DNA of 64,000 nucleotides from Asterella californica (GCA_036924285.1 JAYKYS010000001.1:29387501-29451500), one strand, 5' to 3'. Counted from the stretch's first letter, positions 25,867 to 38,195 are shown. The notes: a model not told the origin generated them from the sequence alone. Program-made: numbers and translations.

Positions 25867-25899
25867 GTACGACCGACCTAAACTGTAGGTCGGTCGTAC
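25867..25899. repeat. Perfect 14-bp inverted repeat
   Basis: GTACGACCGACCTA, a 5-base loop (AACTG), then TAGGTCGGTCGTAC. The stem is GC-rich and would form a stable hairpin. The run of T needed for a simple terminator is absent. Confidence 0.8.
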
Positions 25900-26803
25900 G
25901 AGAAATTATGACGTCCAGGTAGATGGATCCCGGACGTACACAAATTATGGACGTAGCGCTAAATAATTAATAGCCTGGTTCGCTGGCTAGATCTGGGATG
26001 GATCAGTCGCGTCGCTACAGTCGACGTGAGGTGACGTGAGGGAGAGGCCAGCAAGCAAGTGAGATCGATTCACGACATATTATGTACGTACTCGCTCGAT
26101 CTAACTGTGGCTTGGAAAGTCTGAACACTGCCATCGATATTCAAACACAGAAGTTAATGCTCGGACGTAGCCGTTACTAACCCCGTAACTGGTGGAAGTG
26201 TTCAGATCGATCTGATTTCATATATATATATAATCCCCAGCCTACTTTTTACATATGCTGGGCAAGTAACTAATTTTGGTTTTGGATTATCCATCCTGCC
26301 CTTCTTTCCCCCTCCCTTTACTCTCCTGGCGCGGTCCCCTTCCCTTTCTCGATCGGGCCGATTACCAAACCTGAGCCTCCGTGCAAAAGAATGCGGGTGA
26401 TCCAGTGCCAGATCGGGTGGGATAGACGGAAACAGAGTTTCAGTCACCGATCGGTCATTTTCTTTTTCTCTCTTTCCTTTCTTCTTTACCGATCGTCATC
26501 TTCCCTCTAGAGCCCGGCTCGGTCTAGTCGGTGGCGAATGGCGACTCTAGTTTTAGTTCCGAGCGACCGTCTCGCTTTTTGCTTCTTCTGGTCCCTTTTA
26601 GACTGAGGAGAGGAGAGACAGGTTGCAAGTCGTGGCTGCGTGCAGTTCATTTGTGCTTGATGCCGGGAACAGAAGTGGGTGCTTTCGTGGCTGTCAGTCA
26701 GTAGCAGCGGCGGAAAAGAACGCAAACATTGAAGACATCGAAAGAAAAGGATTAGCCGTGGTCTGGCAACAGAGGCAGAGCAGTACCACAGGTACAACTA
26801 TTA

Positions 26804-27168
26804 CGGGTGTCAAAGTTCAGAGGAAAGATTCTTCAACAGCGAAAAGATAACTGATCATAAATTTATCAGAGATAAGTTTGTATATAACCGCGATTCATTC
26901 TGGATCGCGTCTGTGACTGAACATCAAGATTTTATCATTGATTATTTTTCCGTTTGTACACTCAAGAAAATTATTCAGAGCAGTAAAGAATCCATTGCAA
27001 AAGAAAGCGAACGAAACGAGTGAAGAATCGTTAAGAAAAAGCCCATGGCGTTTTTCTGCGGATACCTCAAGAAGTGCCTGCATGAAACACTGGCAGCAGT
27101 CTGGCTGAAGTCGTAACTCACGTCCGCGGCTCTCGAATATTTCAGAAGGTTCCTAACTTTGACATCCT
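26804..27168. mobile_element. MITE with GGGTGTCAAA terminal inverted repeats (copy C)
   Basis: The left end is CGGGTGTCAAAGTTCAG and the right end CCTAACTTTGACATCCT, flanked by TTA at 26801-26803 and 27169-27171. The element is 365 bp and non-coding. The right subterminal part (GAATATTTCAGAAGGTTCC) resembles that of copy A. Confidence 0.7.
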
Positions 27169-29079
27169 TTATTACCTCAGTGGGTTGCGATTGCAGAGAC
27201 GAGGGGAGCGGAGAGAGTGTAGGTTGAGAAGGTGGAGTGTGTCGTGGTGGGTTAATGTAAACTTTTGTACATAGTTGTTTTTGTTTTTGTTTTTTGTTTT
27301 TCTTAGTAAAGACTAAACATCTTACTAATAAATAAATTTTATATCTGTAACATGGGTCATTATAATACGTGTTGCATGAGGTAGGATTAGTTTACTTCTA
27401 CACATGACGTCTCATCTTTGTAGGATGTTAGGTCAGGTCGGAGAGTAGAGTAGAACTGCTAGAGCATTGCATTTTTTATCAGTGGTATGTCTTACTGAGG
27501 AACGATTACTTCGTTGCATTTTCTTCATCCTCATCGGATGATCTCCCACCACTTGAGGTTCAAGACTATCAGCTTGAGGAGCCATTATGTCTCGATAGAT
27601 CTTTGTTTATCCAGGGCTTGTGTATAGCTCCACGTCTATCTTCTGGAGGTCTATATGAGATGGTCTATGAGCACCTACAGGATTATTTTCAGACAAACGA
27701 CCCCTCTAGCTATTTCATAGAGCTTTTTCAAGTAGCATCAATAGTAACTCAAGGACATATTCCTCATTCTACAACTCAGGTACTGGGGATATCTAGATTT
27801 TTGGTCATAATGAAGGATGGAAGGGGAGTTTGATCAATAGTCATCAGCAAGATTCTCTTACGACTATTGTTCTTCAGCTTCGAGATACTTTTCAAGACCA
27901 CCTTTATCTACATCAGTTTGGAGTTGCAACGTCTAGAGGTTGTGAGTCTATGTCCTATGGCCATCTATCCCGATTGGGTTGTCTTATAGGTGGAAGTGAA
28001 AAATACTTTTAATAGTATTTTCTGTGCTTTCATCTTGAAAGAGTTGTCACGTTAGTTTAGCACCTCGGTTAGGTTGGCCGAGTGCGGAGTGGCTAATCCC
28101 GGTAGGACCGTTAGTGCCGTTAGTGCAAGTTCTTGGGATGACCCACTATGGATATACTTCGCAGGTAAGGCTTGGAGGCCTTAGTTCTTCAAGTTAAGCC
28201 TTCAAGCTCCTAGCTATGGTGGATAGTCTTGCTGAGTGCAATATGGAGTCTCTGCGAGCACAGAGTGGATTTGGCTCGACTTTAGTGATTGTTTAGTGCC
28301 CGTTGGCATGGTGGAGTGAGTACATACTGTTTATCACTTGAAGAACTGAGATTGCAAGATCTGATTGAGAGCTTTCAGGTCACTGATTTCAGCCAGTGGT
28401 ATCTCCAAAGAGAGCAGATTGTTGAAATCTTTGATTTGCGGGTGCGTGCGCAGAGTGGTTCTTTCTGGTTGGGTGATCAAGCGCTGTGTGGATTATTGTC
28501 GTTTGAATCTGTTCTTGGTCGATTTGGTGATGAGGTAGTGCAGAAGCGCTGCTAGAATTTCTTGTGACGAGTTTTTGTGATCAAATGAGGTCAATAGAAG
28601 TGCGTCGATGGGTTGACGTGGATCAGCAATTTTTGGTGCTGAAGAGTGCAGTAGGTGCACGCTGGGAAGACGATTCCAACGCACCAAAAATTGTTCGATT
28701 TGATGAAGGATCAAAAGAGTTACAAGCCGAAGAAGATCGTGGGTGGTTCAAAATCTAACGTAAACCCGCTTGCGAGTGCTAATTTGGCAGATTTCGACCT
28801 TTTGGAGTGTATTTTCGACCTCTGAGTTGCTGTTTAGGGGTGCCTGAATGTGCTCTTTTCATATGCGTCCTTCTTGTGGTGTTTGGTCCGAGTTCTACTC
28901 TACTCCAAGCGGAGCGGAAGTGTCGAGATGTGGAGTGCGTGTTAGGAGACGTTTCGAGACTTAGAGGAGCAGAGGTGCGGAGGCGTGAGAGCGGAGTGCG
29001 AGAGCGCGGAGGCGGAGCAGAGCCCGTCACAAGCCAGCTTGCTGACGTGCGTGAGAGAGATATGCGAGTTTTAGTTGTG
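27169..29079. other. Repeat-like stretch, not classified
   Basis: It contains T-rich tracts near 27270-27305, two adjacent unrecognised plus frames (27603-27833 and 27830-28012) and a GC-rich purine tract near 28960-29020. The 5S-like stretch at its end suggests an LTR or TRIM element, but no repeat pair was found to bound it. Confidence 0.35.
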
Positions 29080-29144
29080 TGGGAAGTGTAAAATCAGTAA
29101 GTCACACATCCCAACACTATTTCTGAACTTGCACGCTTAACTCT
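29080..29144 (-). ncRNA. 5S rRNA-like sequence (3' half with internal promoter motifs), probably within a repeat
   Basis: On the minus strand GAGTTAAGCGTGC (29144-29130), then GGGATGTGTGAC about 20 bases on and CACTTCCC further on, follow the order and spacing of the 5S rRNA internal control region (AGTTAAGCGTGC, GGATGGGTGACC, GGGAAG). The 5' half of 5S is not recognisable and the match has many changes, so it is not a functional gene. Such 5S-like stretches are known from Cassandra elements and some plant LTRs. Confidence 0.4.
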
Positions 29145-30224
29145 ACATTCTTAGCTTTGGCTTTACCACTAGACCAATAGCTCTTGGTGTCTTCTAGGGA
29201 TGCGTGCAAGTACTTATGGACTTGTTTAAGGTAGTAGGAGACCTTCTCGGACATTCCTAGAGGAGTGGTAGGGCGACCCCATAGTAGTAGGAGGAAGTTG
29301 TTGTTGTGGTAGTGTTTGCTTATACTGTAGAGATGCATATGAAAGCAGTTGGTGGTAGTTGTCTTGGGTGAGCTAGTAGAGCTACCACGGAGATACTTTT
29401 GGAGCTACTAGAGGTGTAGACATCTAGTTAGTGATCTTAAGTACCGGTTGCGACAGTTGATGATCATATATTGTGCATGTGGTCACCGAAGAGGAAGCGT
29501 CAGTTCGGATGGGGTTGGGTTTCTCTTTATGTGAATGTTTTGAGTGTTGAGGATTATCGTTTAGACTTCTTGTGGTTGGAACCCCTCCATATTTGCTTCC
29601 TATTTGTGCGTCGTGTTTGCTTGTGTTGGCGCTTGATTTTTGGAGTGAGTTCACTCCAGTGTGCTGTCGATAATGAGACTGGAGTTGCAGACCAGTCAGA
29701 CTATCCTTGTTTCTCTCACGCTGCGGTTGGAGTGATGACCAACAGACCGTGAGAGACTACCTGTGGTGATGACAGGTACAAGTTGCCCTAGACCGAGGTA
29801 GAGACAGATATAGCAAGGAAATCTTGTTCAATTTTACAACAACAAGAATTGGTAGGAAGACATAAAAGTACTCAATGAAAAAAAATTCTTCTTTTCTGAT
29901 GTACATGCAAACTTTCTCTAGTTACGTGCAGACTCTGTTTCTACTCCGTGCATGGAGACTCTTTTTTTACACGTAGACTCTTTCTTCGTACCCTGAGTAT
30001 ACAATCACCTAGAGACAAGATGCTTTGTAACTTGAATAGTAAAGATGTGGCTTCTGCCTTCAGCAACTTATAATAACTCGCCTTCATTCTCTTCTCTTAG
30101 TTATGTTAAGGTGTATGGTACTAAAATAACGGATGCAGCGTTCTTATTTCTACATTGCATAGTATTCATTCTGCATTCGGTTCTCTATGTTATGGTACCA
30201 CAATAACGCAAAATGTGGATCCAC
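29145..30224. other. Stretch with a two-copy ATGGTACYANAATAACG motif, otherwise unrecognised
   Basis: GTATGGTACTAAAATAACGG (near 30113) recurs as TTATGGTACCACAATAACGC (near 30190). No supported gene. Confidence 0.4.
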
Positions 30225-30665
30225 ATCGCTGTCGCACTGAGGTGTAGACATCACTGCACTCGTCTCAGTGTGTTGTGCATTGCACTGAGCGGGATCGGAC
30301 CGCTGTCGCACTGAGCTGATCTCATCACTGCACTTGATCGAGGAGTGCATTGTACATTGCATTAAGCGTCGTAAATCGTACTGAACGAGATCGAGGAGTG
30401 CATTGTGCGTCGCGCTGGACGGGATCTCCAATTGAGCTACAATAACATAGTGCGATTTGTTATCGCATTGAGTATACATATGTATCGCACTGAGCTTGGT
30501 CCTAAATCGCACTGAGACCACACACTGCGATCCGTAGATGCACTGTGAAGTATCGGATGAAACATACATCTATATCGCATTGAGCTCGGTCTTAAATCGC
30601 ACTAAGATCACACACTGCGATCCACACTGCGAATACAAGTGCGATCCATAGTCGCATTGAGCTCA
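30225..30665. repeat. Degenerate short-repeat array built on TCGCACTGAG
   Basis: The motifs TCGCACTGAG, TGCATTG, CACACTGCGATCC and close variants recur about every 20-60 bases in both phases over 440 bp. A long minus-strand frame (30150-30569) arises from the array and is not a gene by content. Confidence 0.75.
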
Positions 30666-31010
30666 ATACACTTTATAAACTATAGTCAAGTACATAACAC
30701 TCATTCTTTTCTGCGTTGCGAGAAAAAGAGATCACACTACAGTTTATAAACTTTCGTTAAGTACATAACACTCACACGAGAACACAAGAGAAAGGCACTC
30801 ATTCTTGGCGGGAGAAAGGATCACACTACACTTTATAAACTTTAATGAAGTACATAACACTCACTCTCTGCAAGAAAAAGAGATCATACTACACTTTATA
30901 AACTCTCACTCTTTGCAAGAAAAGAGATCATACTAACTTTATAAACTTTAATGAAGAAATGAGATCATACGACACTTTATAAAATTTAATCAAGTACCTA
31001 ACACTCGAAA
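30666..31010. repeat. Degenerate tandem array of an ACTTTATAAACTTTAAT unit
   Basis: Six or seven units of the form AGATCATACTACACTTTATAAAC(TTTAATGAAGTACATAACACTCAC) lie between the TCGCACTGAG array and the transposase end. Unit length varies by internal loss. Adjacency suggests it belongs to the Harbinger-like element or is an insertion beside it. Confidence 0.75.
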
Positions 31011-31077
31011 GATCACATTGCAACCACTAGGACTTTTATTACTGTTTGAATAGAACTCCACCTGGATTTCGATTCTG

Positions 31078-32450
31078 TCAAAGATAAATTGTCATAACTC
31101 GAGTTCTTTGTTGTATCATTGATGTCTTGTTAGCTCCGCTATCTCTAGGAGATATTTCTATATCTCTTTCGACCTCTATAATTAGTTCTCTATCCTCTTC
31201 TGTCCACTCGTCTTGATTTCTAAGCAGAAAGTTATGTAACATAGCACAATACCCTACCCATCTGACTAGAAATCGGTTCTCTGATCTTCTTTTCAGTTGT
31301 GTTCTCACTTTTTTCAACAAATGCCATCTCGACTTTAGTATACCAATGCAGTGCTCATTTGTCACTCTCGCGTGTGCTAAACATGTGTTGAAATTCTACT
31401 TCTCTTTATCTCTTGTGGTGATCCTAAAAAAAGAATGAGGTGAAGCATTGGAGAATATCTCGAGTCTCCAAGTAAATACTTATCATTATCAAACAAAGGA
31501 CTGGCATTGTCTATATGTTTCGAAAGAAAAGATTTTCACAAACAAGTGTTATCTTGACAGCTCCCTGACATACCTGTGAACAAAAAGAAAATCCTCTTCC
31601 TATGACAACATACAACTTATGTATTTATCGAGTAACTCCATTTTCTGTCATAATACGTTTTCTCATCATATCTAGGTCTCTGTGATAAAGATAATAAGGT
31701 ACCATCTATCAACTCTATACATCCAAGGAATCTTTTTGCTGCAAAAGCTTCGGAAGTTATCTTCCTCTCCTCTCGATTTGACTATCGTATCGATCTTTTC
31801 AACGTTGACTCCAGAGCATGCATCACTCTTTTAGTATAAAGAACCATCGTTCCATGTCCGATGTCCCAGAAAAACATAGATCGTCCAAGAGCAGCACAAT
31901 TATCGCCATGCTCAAATCGGTCAAGTGTAACAACAACTTGTAGTGATACAAGAGCTTGTTTCACCTGAGCTCTATTGTGGAAAATAGGATGTCCTTCAAC
32001 TAAAGCTACCAGTGTAGAAAAACTTCTCCGATCCATCCTTGTGAGTTGGCGGAAAGAATCAGCAAAAAGATTTTTAAAATAATTTCGATAAAAATCTTGA
32101 CTCTTCAAGAACATAAACTGTTGCGGCTTTTCTACATAATGTGAAGTAGATAGAATCCGATATAACTCCAAAAATTCATCATCTGTATCAAATATATTCT
32201 TGTCCTCACTAGAACTAGTGAAATTCTCGCTATGCAACCCCTCAGATCTTCTTCTCTCATCTCCATGAGAAACTCGCTTTGCAACCCTCTTGTCTTCTTC
32301 TCTCATCCTCATCCGAATCGCTCGAACTAAATGAACAATCGGAGCTAGATGATGCTAACATAACACACATCTCTAAAATCGCTTTCAAATTTCTTAACAA
32401 TTCTCTTCTCACCGAAACACGAGGCATGGTGAGATGTTCACTTCGAGTGC
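31078..32450 (-). pseudogene. PIF/Harbinger-type transposase (DDE_Tnp_4), decayed
   Basis: Read on the minus strand it starts near MPRVSVRRELL, followed by a Ser/Asp-rich segment with a 45-bp imperfect tandem duplication that shifts frame near 32290. Then comes the typical N-terminal half (FRQLTRMDRRSFSTLVALVE ... GHGTMVLYTKRVMHAL). The catalytic half keeps recognisable motifs: FLGCIELIDGT (first Asp, near 31725), LFTGMSGSCQD, KYLLGDSRYSP (second Asp, near 31465) and TNEHCIGILKSRW (Glu, near 31350), then a Trp/Leu-rich end. In-frame stops occur at 31782 (TAG where the family usually has Trp), near 31620 and near 31545, with a frame change near 31380. Known for the family: DDE cut-and-paste transposition with TTA/TAA target sites. 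The copy is not functional as written. Confidence 0.85.
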
Positions 32451-32723
32451 TAGACCGTGATGCTGAAAATAACACTATGATGTCCGCGAAAGATGTACAT
32501 ACTGAAATGCTCTCTGACGCTAACAGATCACCAACTTTTGTTACGTGTGGAATTCTTTTCCATTTTGAAATCAAAAAATGAAATTTTAAATGCTTCCTAG
32601 TAACCATGTATTACTCAACGCATTTAATTCACAGAAAAAACTACAACAAATAATGAGACAACAGCCGTGGAAATGACCTTTGTCCGGAACTCATATCAAC
32701 GGGAGCAGAATAATCACCATGGC

Positions 32724-32746
32724 CACTAACTTTGACACCACTATTA
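32724..32746. repeat. Right terminal inverted repeat of the Harbinger-like element
   Basis: CTAACTTTGACACCACTA is followed by TTA. Read inward from the end it is TAGTGGTGTCAAAGTTAG, which closely matches the ends of the three MITEs in this window. It lies about 120 bases beyond the transposase reading frame. A matching left end was not found with certainty. Confidence 0.6.
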
Positions 32747-35700
32747 CTACGGTTCGATATCTTCTCTTCCCGCGCCCTTGAACAGTCCCTCCACCGCGTC
32801 ACGTCTATACCCACCGTCGTTCTGTACATGAGCATTGATAACCGTTACTGTACTGTAGTTCTCCGCCTGCGTGTGCCCACCAGATAAGATTGGCAGGAAC
32901 CTGGAACCTTTTACGTTTTCATATTTCAGAAATCTGTCGTCTCCAAAATGGTGACGTAATCTTGCGCTAATGTGATGTGGTAGCGGGGAGGCCAATGGAG
33001 GGATGGATGGATGGATGAGTTAAGGAACTGAACTGGAGAATCGTACAGTCTAGTGGGACAAAGATCTTCGAAGCTCGGAGGATATGGTAGATCGTCATCA
33101 CGCGAGAAGGCTTTTGGGTCGGTCGGTTGAAGCGTGCCCCATGCGGACGACGGGGATGAATGAACTTGAGAGAGTCCAAAGAGTCGGACAAAGGAGATGA
33201 AATGCTCAACTCTAACTCTCACCATTACTACTACACATGATCTGTGGAGTCTGGAGTCACCGTTTCTGTCTAGTGGCAGCACGAGGTGGTAGAGGTCGCT
33301 GTTGTCGTCACTTTGCAAGGTCTCTAGATCTCTGGCTGTCTGTAGATCGGATGCATCACGGAGAGCGATCTTCCTCGATCTTACAGTCCCCAAGCAAGGG
33401 CCAGCGGCTGCCATGACATGCACCAAGAAGTCCTGAAGCAATTGACGCGCTACCCTGAAGCACTCCAGGAAGAAGATGTGAATTTGTATGCAGTTTGGCC
33501 ATTCAGTTCACCGATTATGGAGGTTGGCAATCCGAGTTTTAGGTAGTTTTAAACAGAAAATGACATACTGAGCAATAGAGAACAGAACAAACGTGGTGAC
33601 TCGTGATTACCATCGTGATACACTCTTGCACGTGATGGCATGTGAGAAATTGCAGAGAGATGGGTAGGACTCCTTGAAGAGGAGGAGGAGGAGGAGGCCT
33701 CCAAGCTTTTGTCAATCGGATCCTCAAGTGCCAACAACGACCACACTAGCACACACACAGTATCCAACAGAACTGCTTCCTGGCTCTGCAGTTCCCCTGA
33801 TGCCCGCCCTCCCTTCTTACCTTAGTTCTCACCTTCCCAAAAGTATTGCTGCTGGTGGTATGGACCAATATGGCAGCGACGGTCGGATCTCTGGATCTAA
33901 ATGATCGTCTAACAAATCAGAACAGCTCAAGACGGGCGAACGCGAGCGGACGTTTCTTGAGCTTGTGGGTCCAGCTCTTGCTAGAAGCATTAGTTCCTGC
34001 CTTTCAGGAGACTTTCTCCGCGCGTCCTGCATACAGTGTATTGAGGTAGAGCGTATCAAAGTAAATGGCCTTGGACTCTACACTGACCATGCATCCATAG
34101 CGCACATCCCGAGACGGAAAACATTTCTGTCATTGATGGCAGCGAAGGCAAGGCCCAAGGGTCTTTCACCTCTACTTTTTCATCATTACTCCGCTCCTGC
34201 TGCCAGAAAAGGTCGACCTAAGAGTGCGGGACGAAGACCCTTTGTCCGCTTTTCCCTTCTACTTTTGCTTGCCAGAAGAATCTAGGATCTGGAATACTAG
34301 TAGTACTCCTGCAGACTCCATCCTAATGACAGAATCAAACTCGAAAATATGCTCCCGGCTCGAGAAAGAAGATGAATCATCATCTTCTTCATCCAGTCAG
34401 TTTTGGTTGCAGAGAAAAGTTCAGTCAGTCAAGTTCTCCCGAGCAAGAAAGTCCCCATTTCACGTTTGAAAGATACCTCTCCTGATCCGATATCTTCCAT
34501 CATCCTACATGCTGCCCAACTTCAGGTTCTGAACATGGAATGCAAGTGTCCACAACTCCTACACTCCAGAGCACGACAGACATGTTCAGAAAAAACTGGA
34601 TGAAACAGATTTCAGCACAGTTAGCCATCATTAGCGGATGCACAGTTTCACTCTTGAGCTCTTCTTGGTGAAAGTTGGATGACATACTCCTGACCATAGA
34701 TTGTAAATTGGGCATCTCGCACCTCCCTTCTTGTCATCAAGGGAAACTCGTTTTTACTATACGAATCTGCTTCTCCTGGAACTTAGCTGAGCTGTTCTTT
34801 TCCTGAAAACTCTTAGTTGAAGCAAACTACTATGATTTCGTCATTACTGATGGTGTATTCTATAACAGAGAAACGAAAAGTGAATGCTTTGTTCATTCTC
34901 CATGGCTTAGAGACACAGACGACGAAGGAAGAAAACTCATGATAAAATGACCCTTGTCTAAGAAACCTTATCCATGCAGGAGTCAGAATATGGTTCAGTT
35001 ACGGTCTGATCATAGAACCATTAAGAAAATGAAACTGAAAGCTGTGATCTGGCTTCTGATCCTCCTCTCCTAATGAACTCTGGAACCAGAAGTGGATATG
35101 TTCAGATACTTAGCTGGTATGATGAAGTCTAGAAGCATCGAGTGGGTCATCGAGTGGGTACTCATAACAAGTCCAAGAATCAGTAGTTTACTTCTTCGAT
35201 ACTAAAAAGATGTATAATTCAGATCATACAATTTAGAATATCCAGTGGATTCAGTCTTGAGGTTTGAATGGAAGGGCCAAAAGCTTTTGAGTTTTTGACA
35301 GGGTATTTCTAGGAGAGTTAGATGGATTAAGGTAAACAGTTAAAGCTACATATGATGCAGAGTCAAATACGATTGAGCTGAAACGTTTAAGAACCCCACT
35401 AGAATACACCTCTAACTGAGAGTTTAGACCTCGAAACTAGGGCTTGTTGTGCGGTTAAATTGACTGACTGGCTTGAGATGGAGAGTGAAAAGAGCATTGT
35501 AGAAAAAGCACCAGTCTTCTTGGATCCCATGCAGCTTTTTCTTTCAAAACAGTTTGTTCCACCATCATGCGAGAGTTGGCTCACTCACATGATTAGCGCT
35601 GAGGACGAGGCGATTTTGTAGAACGGACATTATTGAAGGGAACCTGTCTGAATGCAAAAGACAAGGGAATATGCTGATAATCAGAAGGTTCAGCAGATTA

Positions 35701-37233
35701 ATGAACTTGGAAAGCTGAATGCCTGCCTCTGCAGCACCCTCAACAGTTAGAAATCCTAAGCACAAGCAAGTCATTATATAATCATGAATCATGATCTGCA
35801 GTTTAGAAAAGCAAAACCAGTACGGCGGTTCTCTCCTCCTCTGGATCGGTTTCCAGTTCTTTCCAGCCAAGTCACCGTTCTACCATTTCTAGCAGTATGC
35901 TCTGCAAGAACAAAAAGAAGGTTACCCAAAGTCAGGAAACCAGAGAAGATACAGAGCCGTGTAGAATCTCTACTGAGCTTCTTCTTTCCCCTTGCATAAC
36001 AAGAAAGAGGTACATAAATGAAACCCACTCATTCAGCTGCTAAAAGGACTCTGTCTGAAAAGTGCAGTGTCAAGCACTGCTCACAATGCAGTCTTTCTCC
36101 GCGGTTGCAGTTTCACAGTGAAATCACTAATCGTTTTTCTCGTCAGTAAATAATGACTGCGAAGTAACTAGAAGCGACTGCCCGGGTAAGCACAGACTGC
36201 ACAGTCACAGTAACTGTTATTGTTCGTTAACTGGAATGGTTTAAACCCCGAGTATTACTACAAGTGCTCCTGGTGACCCAGAATACATTATCTTGCGGGT
36301 TTGTTTTCAGAGAACTGATAAATTTAACCCTTAAGCAGAAAACGTGTGAAATAATAAATCGAATTAAAGATATTCAACAGCTTTACGAGTTATGATTAAT
36401 CTCGAAACAAACTACTTAGTATTGATAGAGAAATATGAAGATGAACAAAAGAAATTTTTTTCTTCAGACTCAAAGAACACTGTGAAGAAAAAGAGAATAT
36501 TTTTTATCATGATTTATACTCATACTCGGGGTTTAATGCTAAACTATAGGCAGTTTGTGTCAACGTGAAGATCAAAAATCCTCTGGTACTTCAAGCCTTT
36601 CGAGGAACTATCCAGCCCTGTCTATCTCGATATGTCAAATGTGCGTTCAAACAACAAATACAGTAGCCGATCTATAATAAATAAATAAGCTATATAAAAG
36701 CATCTCCATTTTGCTACACAATGTCTATTATTGTTAACATATTATGCTATTATAGTATAGTTGTTTACAGTATCTTGGTTCAGACGTGTTATTTTCTGAT
36801 TGAGAGAATCATCTTATTGCACAAAAACTATGAGAAAATATGTTCACTAATTATGCTCCTGCATGTGTATGTCTCATAATGCAAGAAAAGATTATGTGAC
36901 ACGTCAAATTATAGTATTAGCGAGTCAAAATAACTACACTAGTTTCGACTCTTTTAGTGTACTACATCACTAGTAGACTAAAAGAGTTAGTCATCTTGAC
37001 CCTCAACCAACGATGACTACTAGTTGTTGTCTAGTCACTATATCTGACCACTAGTTTACAAGAGAGGTGGTCTTACTTTAAATCAAGACTTGTTAAAATC
37101 TATAAGTACTTTTCTGTAATGGATCGTTTTTAGTAGTGGGTGGAGATACTCTAATGGGATTTCTCCGGCCTCACTGTTAGATAGTGAGTCTTTTTCCGCA
37201 TGCATATTCCCCCTCTTCCGAACTATATGGTTT
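32747..37233. other. Stretch without a supported gene
   Basis: From 32.75 to 36.2 kb composition is moderate. A 171-codon minus frame (32926-33441) has no recognised motif and includes a translated (GGAT)n repeat near 33000. After 36.3 kb the DNA becomes AT-rich and repeat-like. Confidence 0.4.
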
Positions 37234-37279
37234 AATTTATTACCTAACCCTTCCGCTAGGAAGAGTTAGGTAATAAATT
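37234..37279. repeat. Foldback repeat, TTATTACCTAAC family (copy 1)
   Basis: The arms AATTTATTACCTAACCCTTCC and GGAAGAGTTAGGTAATAAAT pair over about 21 bases with one mismatch around a GCTA loop. Confidence 0.75.
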
Positions 37280-38147
37280 GAATTTTATTTTATTTTTTAT
37301 TTTTTTTACTTCCAGCCTCTCGGATCTATCCAGTTGGAAGTGCATTTTAGTTTTTCTCTTTATGGGCTATGTCCCGTATTTATTTTAATCTAATTTTTAA
37401 TTTTTAATATATTTTAATATATTACAACTGTTCCCCAGATATTCATGTTGCATGTATATTCGTCGTTCGTGATCTACAGTTCGTTCTTGTCATCATCTAA
37501 GGGGCGATGCAGCTCGGGGACTAACACGCGAAAGAGCTAAGTGATTAGTTAGTAACTTATATTAAAATGGTGGAAACGAGAACCAAGATATAGAAACAAA
37601 AACAGAGGTTAATCCCAAGTGCAATGCGTCCTAGAGGTAAAGAGGAAATAATGACTCATTCGCACGTGGCAACTATGGTTCTAAACATACAGTCTTTTTG
37701 TTAGATCTTAACCCACCATTCATGAATTTCAGTTTTGGTGTGCCTTGACATATGAGAACGAAGAATGCCTTCATACTATGCATGGTAGTCACAGTAAGGA
37801 AAGTACAAAAGAAGAGAAGCGAGTCACTCGCTCCATGCTATGTGGCATGCACCATATACTTGTATGTGACTTTTAGTGTTGTCATGTAAGCAAAATATGC
37901 ATGCAACATTAACTTTTGGAGAACTCTTGCTATTTTGTTGTTATTAGAAAATAAGTAAGTGTTAATTGGAAACTCTATACTAATCAAATAAAAACGATCA
38001 AAATATCTATATATGTTAAAGGTTAGAGGACTCAGGAGATGCAAGAAAATACTCACATAACCAATAAGTCAAGAGAATGCAAACGCACTTCTGACAATAT
38101 AAGTGCGGGACGTTACAAGTCAAGAACCAGGTAATTAATGAAATCTC

Positions 38148-38195
38148 TAATTTATCACCTAATCTTTCCTAATGAAAAGGTTAGGTAATTAATTA
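38148..38195. repeat. Foldback repeat, TTATTACCTAAC family (copy 2)
   Basis: TAATTTATCACCTAATCTTT pairs with AAAGGTTAGGTAATTAATTA over about 20 bases with three mismatches around a short loop. It is followed by GCATATTTACCTCCTCC, which has echoes next to other copies. Confidence 0.65.

Larger units (their letters stand above)
16789..26803. other. 10-kb stretch without a supported gene
   Basis: Composition is similar to introns and flanks of the two genes rather than to the AT-rich repeats. No frame exceeds about 107 codons, none shows a known motif, and no consistent chain of exons could be built. It holds the AG microsatellite, three small tandem duplications and the hairpin at 25867, listed separately. 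It may be genic non-coding DNA or an untranslated RNA locus. Confidence 0.4.

Noticed and set aside
28070..28130. A tRNA-like start (GGTTGGCCGAGTGCGGAGTGG), like a Leu or Ser tRNA.
   Set aside because: No matching acceptor stem, anticodon arm or T arm follows.
30150..30569. A 139-codon minus-strand frame.
   Set aside because: It is made of the TCGCACTGAG repeat array; the repetition, not coding pressure, keeps it open.
31066..31085. CTGTCAAAGATA as the left end of the Harbinger-like element.
   Set aside because: It shares only TGTCAAAG with the right end, overlaps the transposase stop codon and lacks a TTA flank.
32926..33441. A 171-codon minus-strand frame, the longest outside mobile elements.
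   Set aside because: No family signature was recognised and it runs through a GGAT microsatellite. Without transcript or homology support it is not called as a gene.
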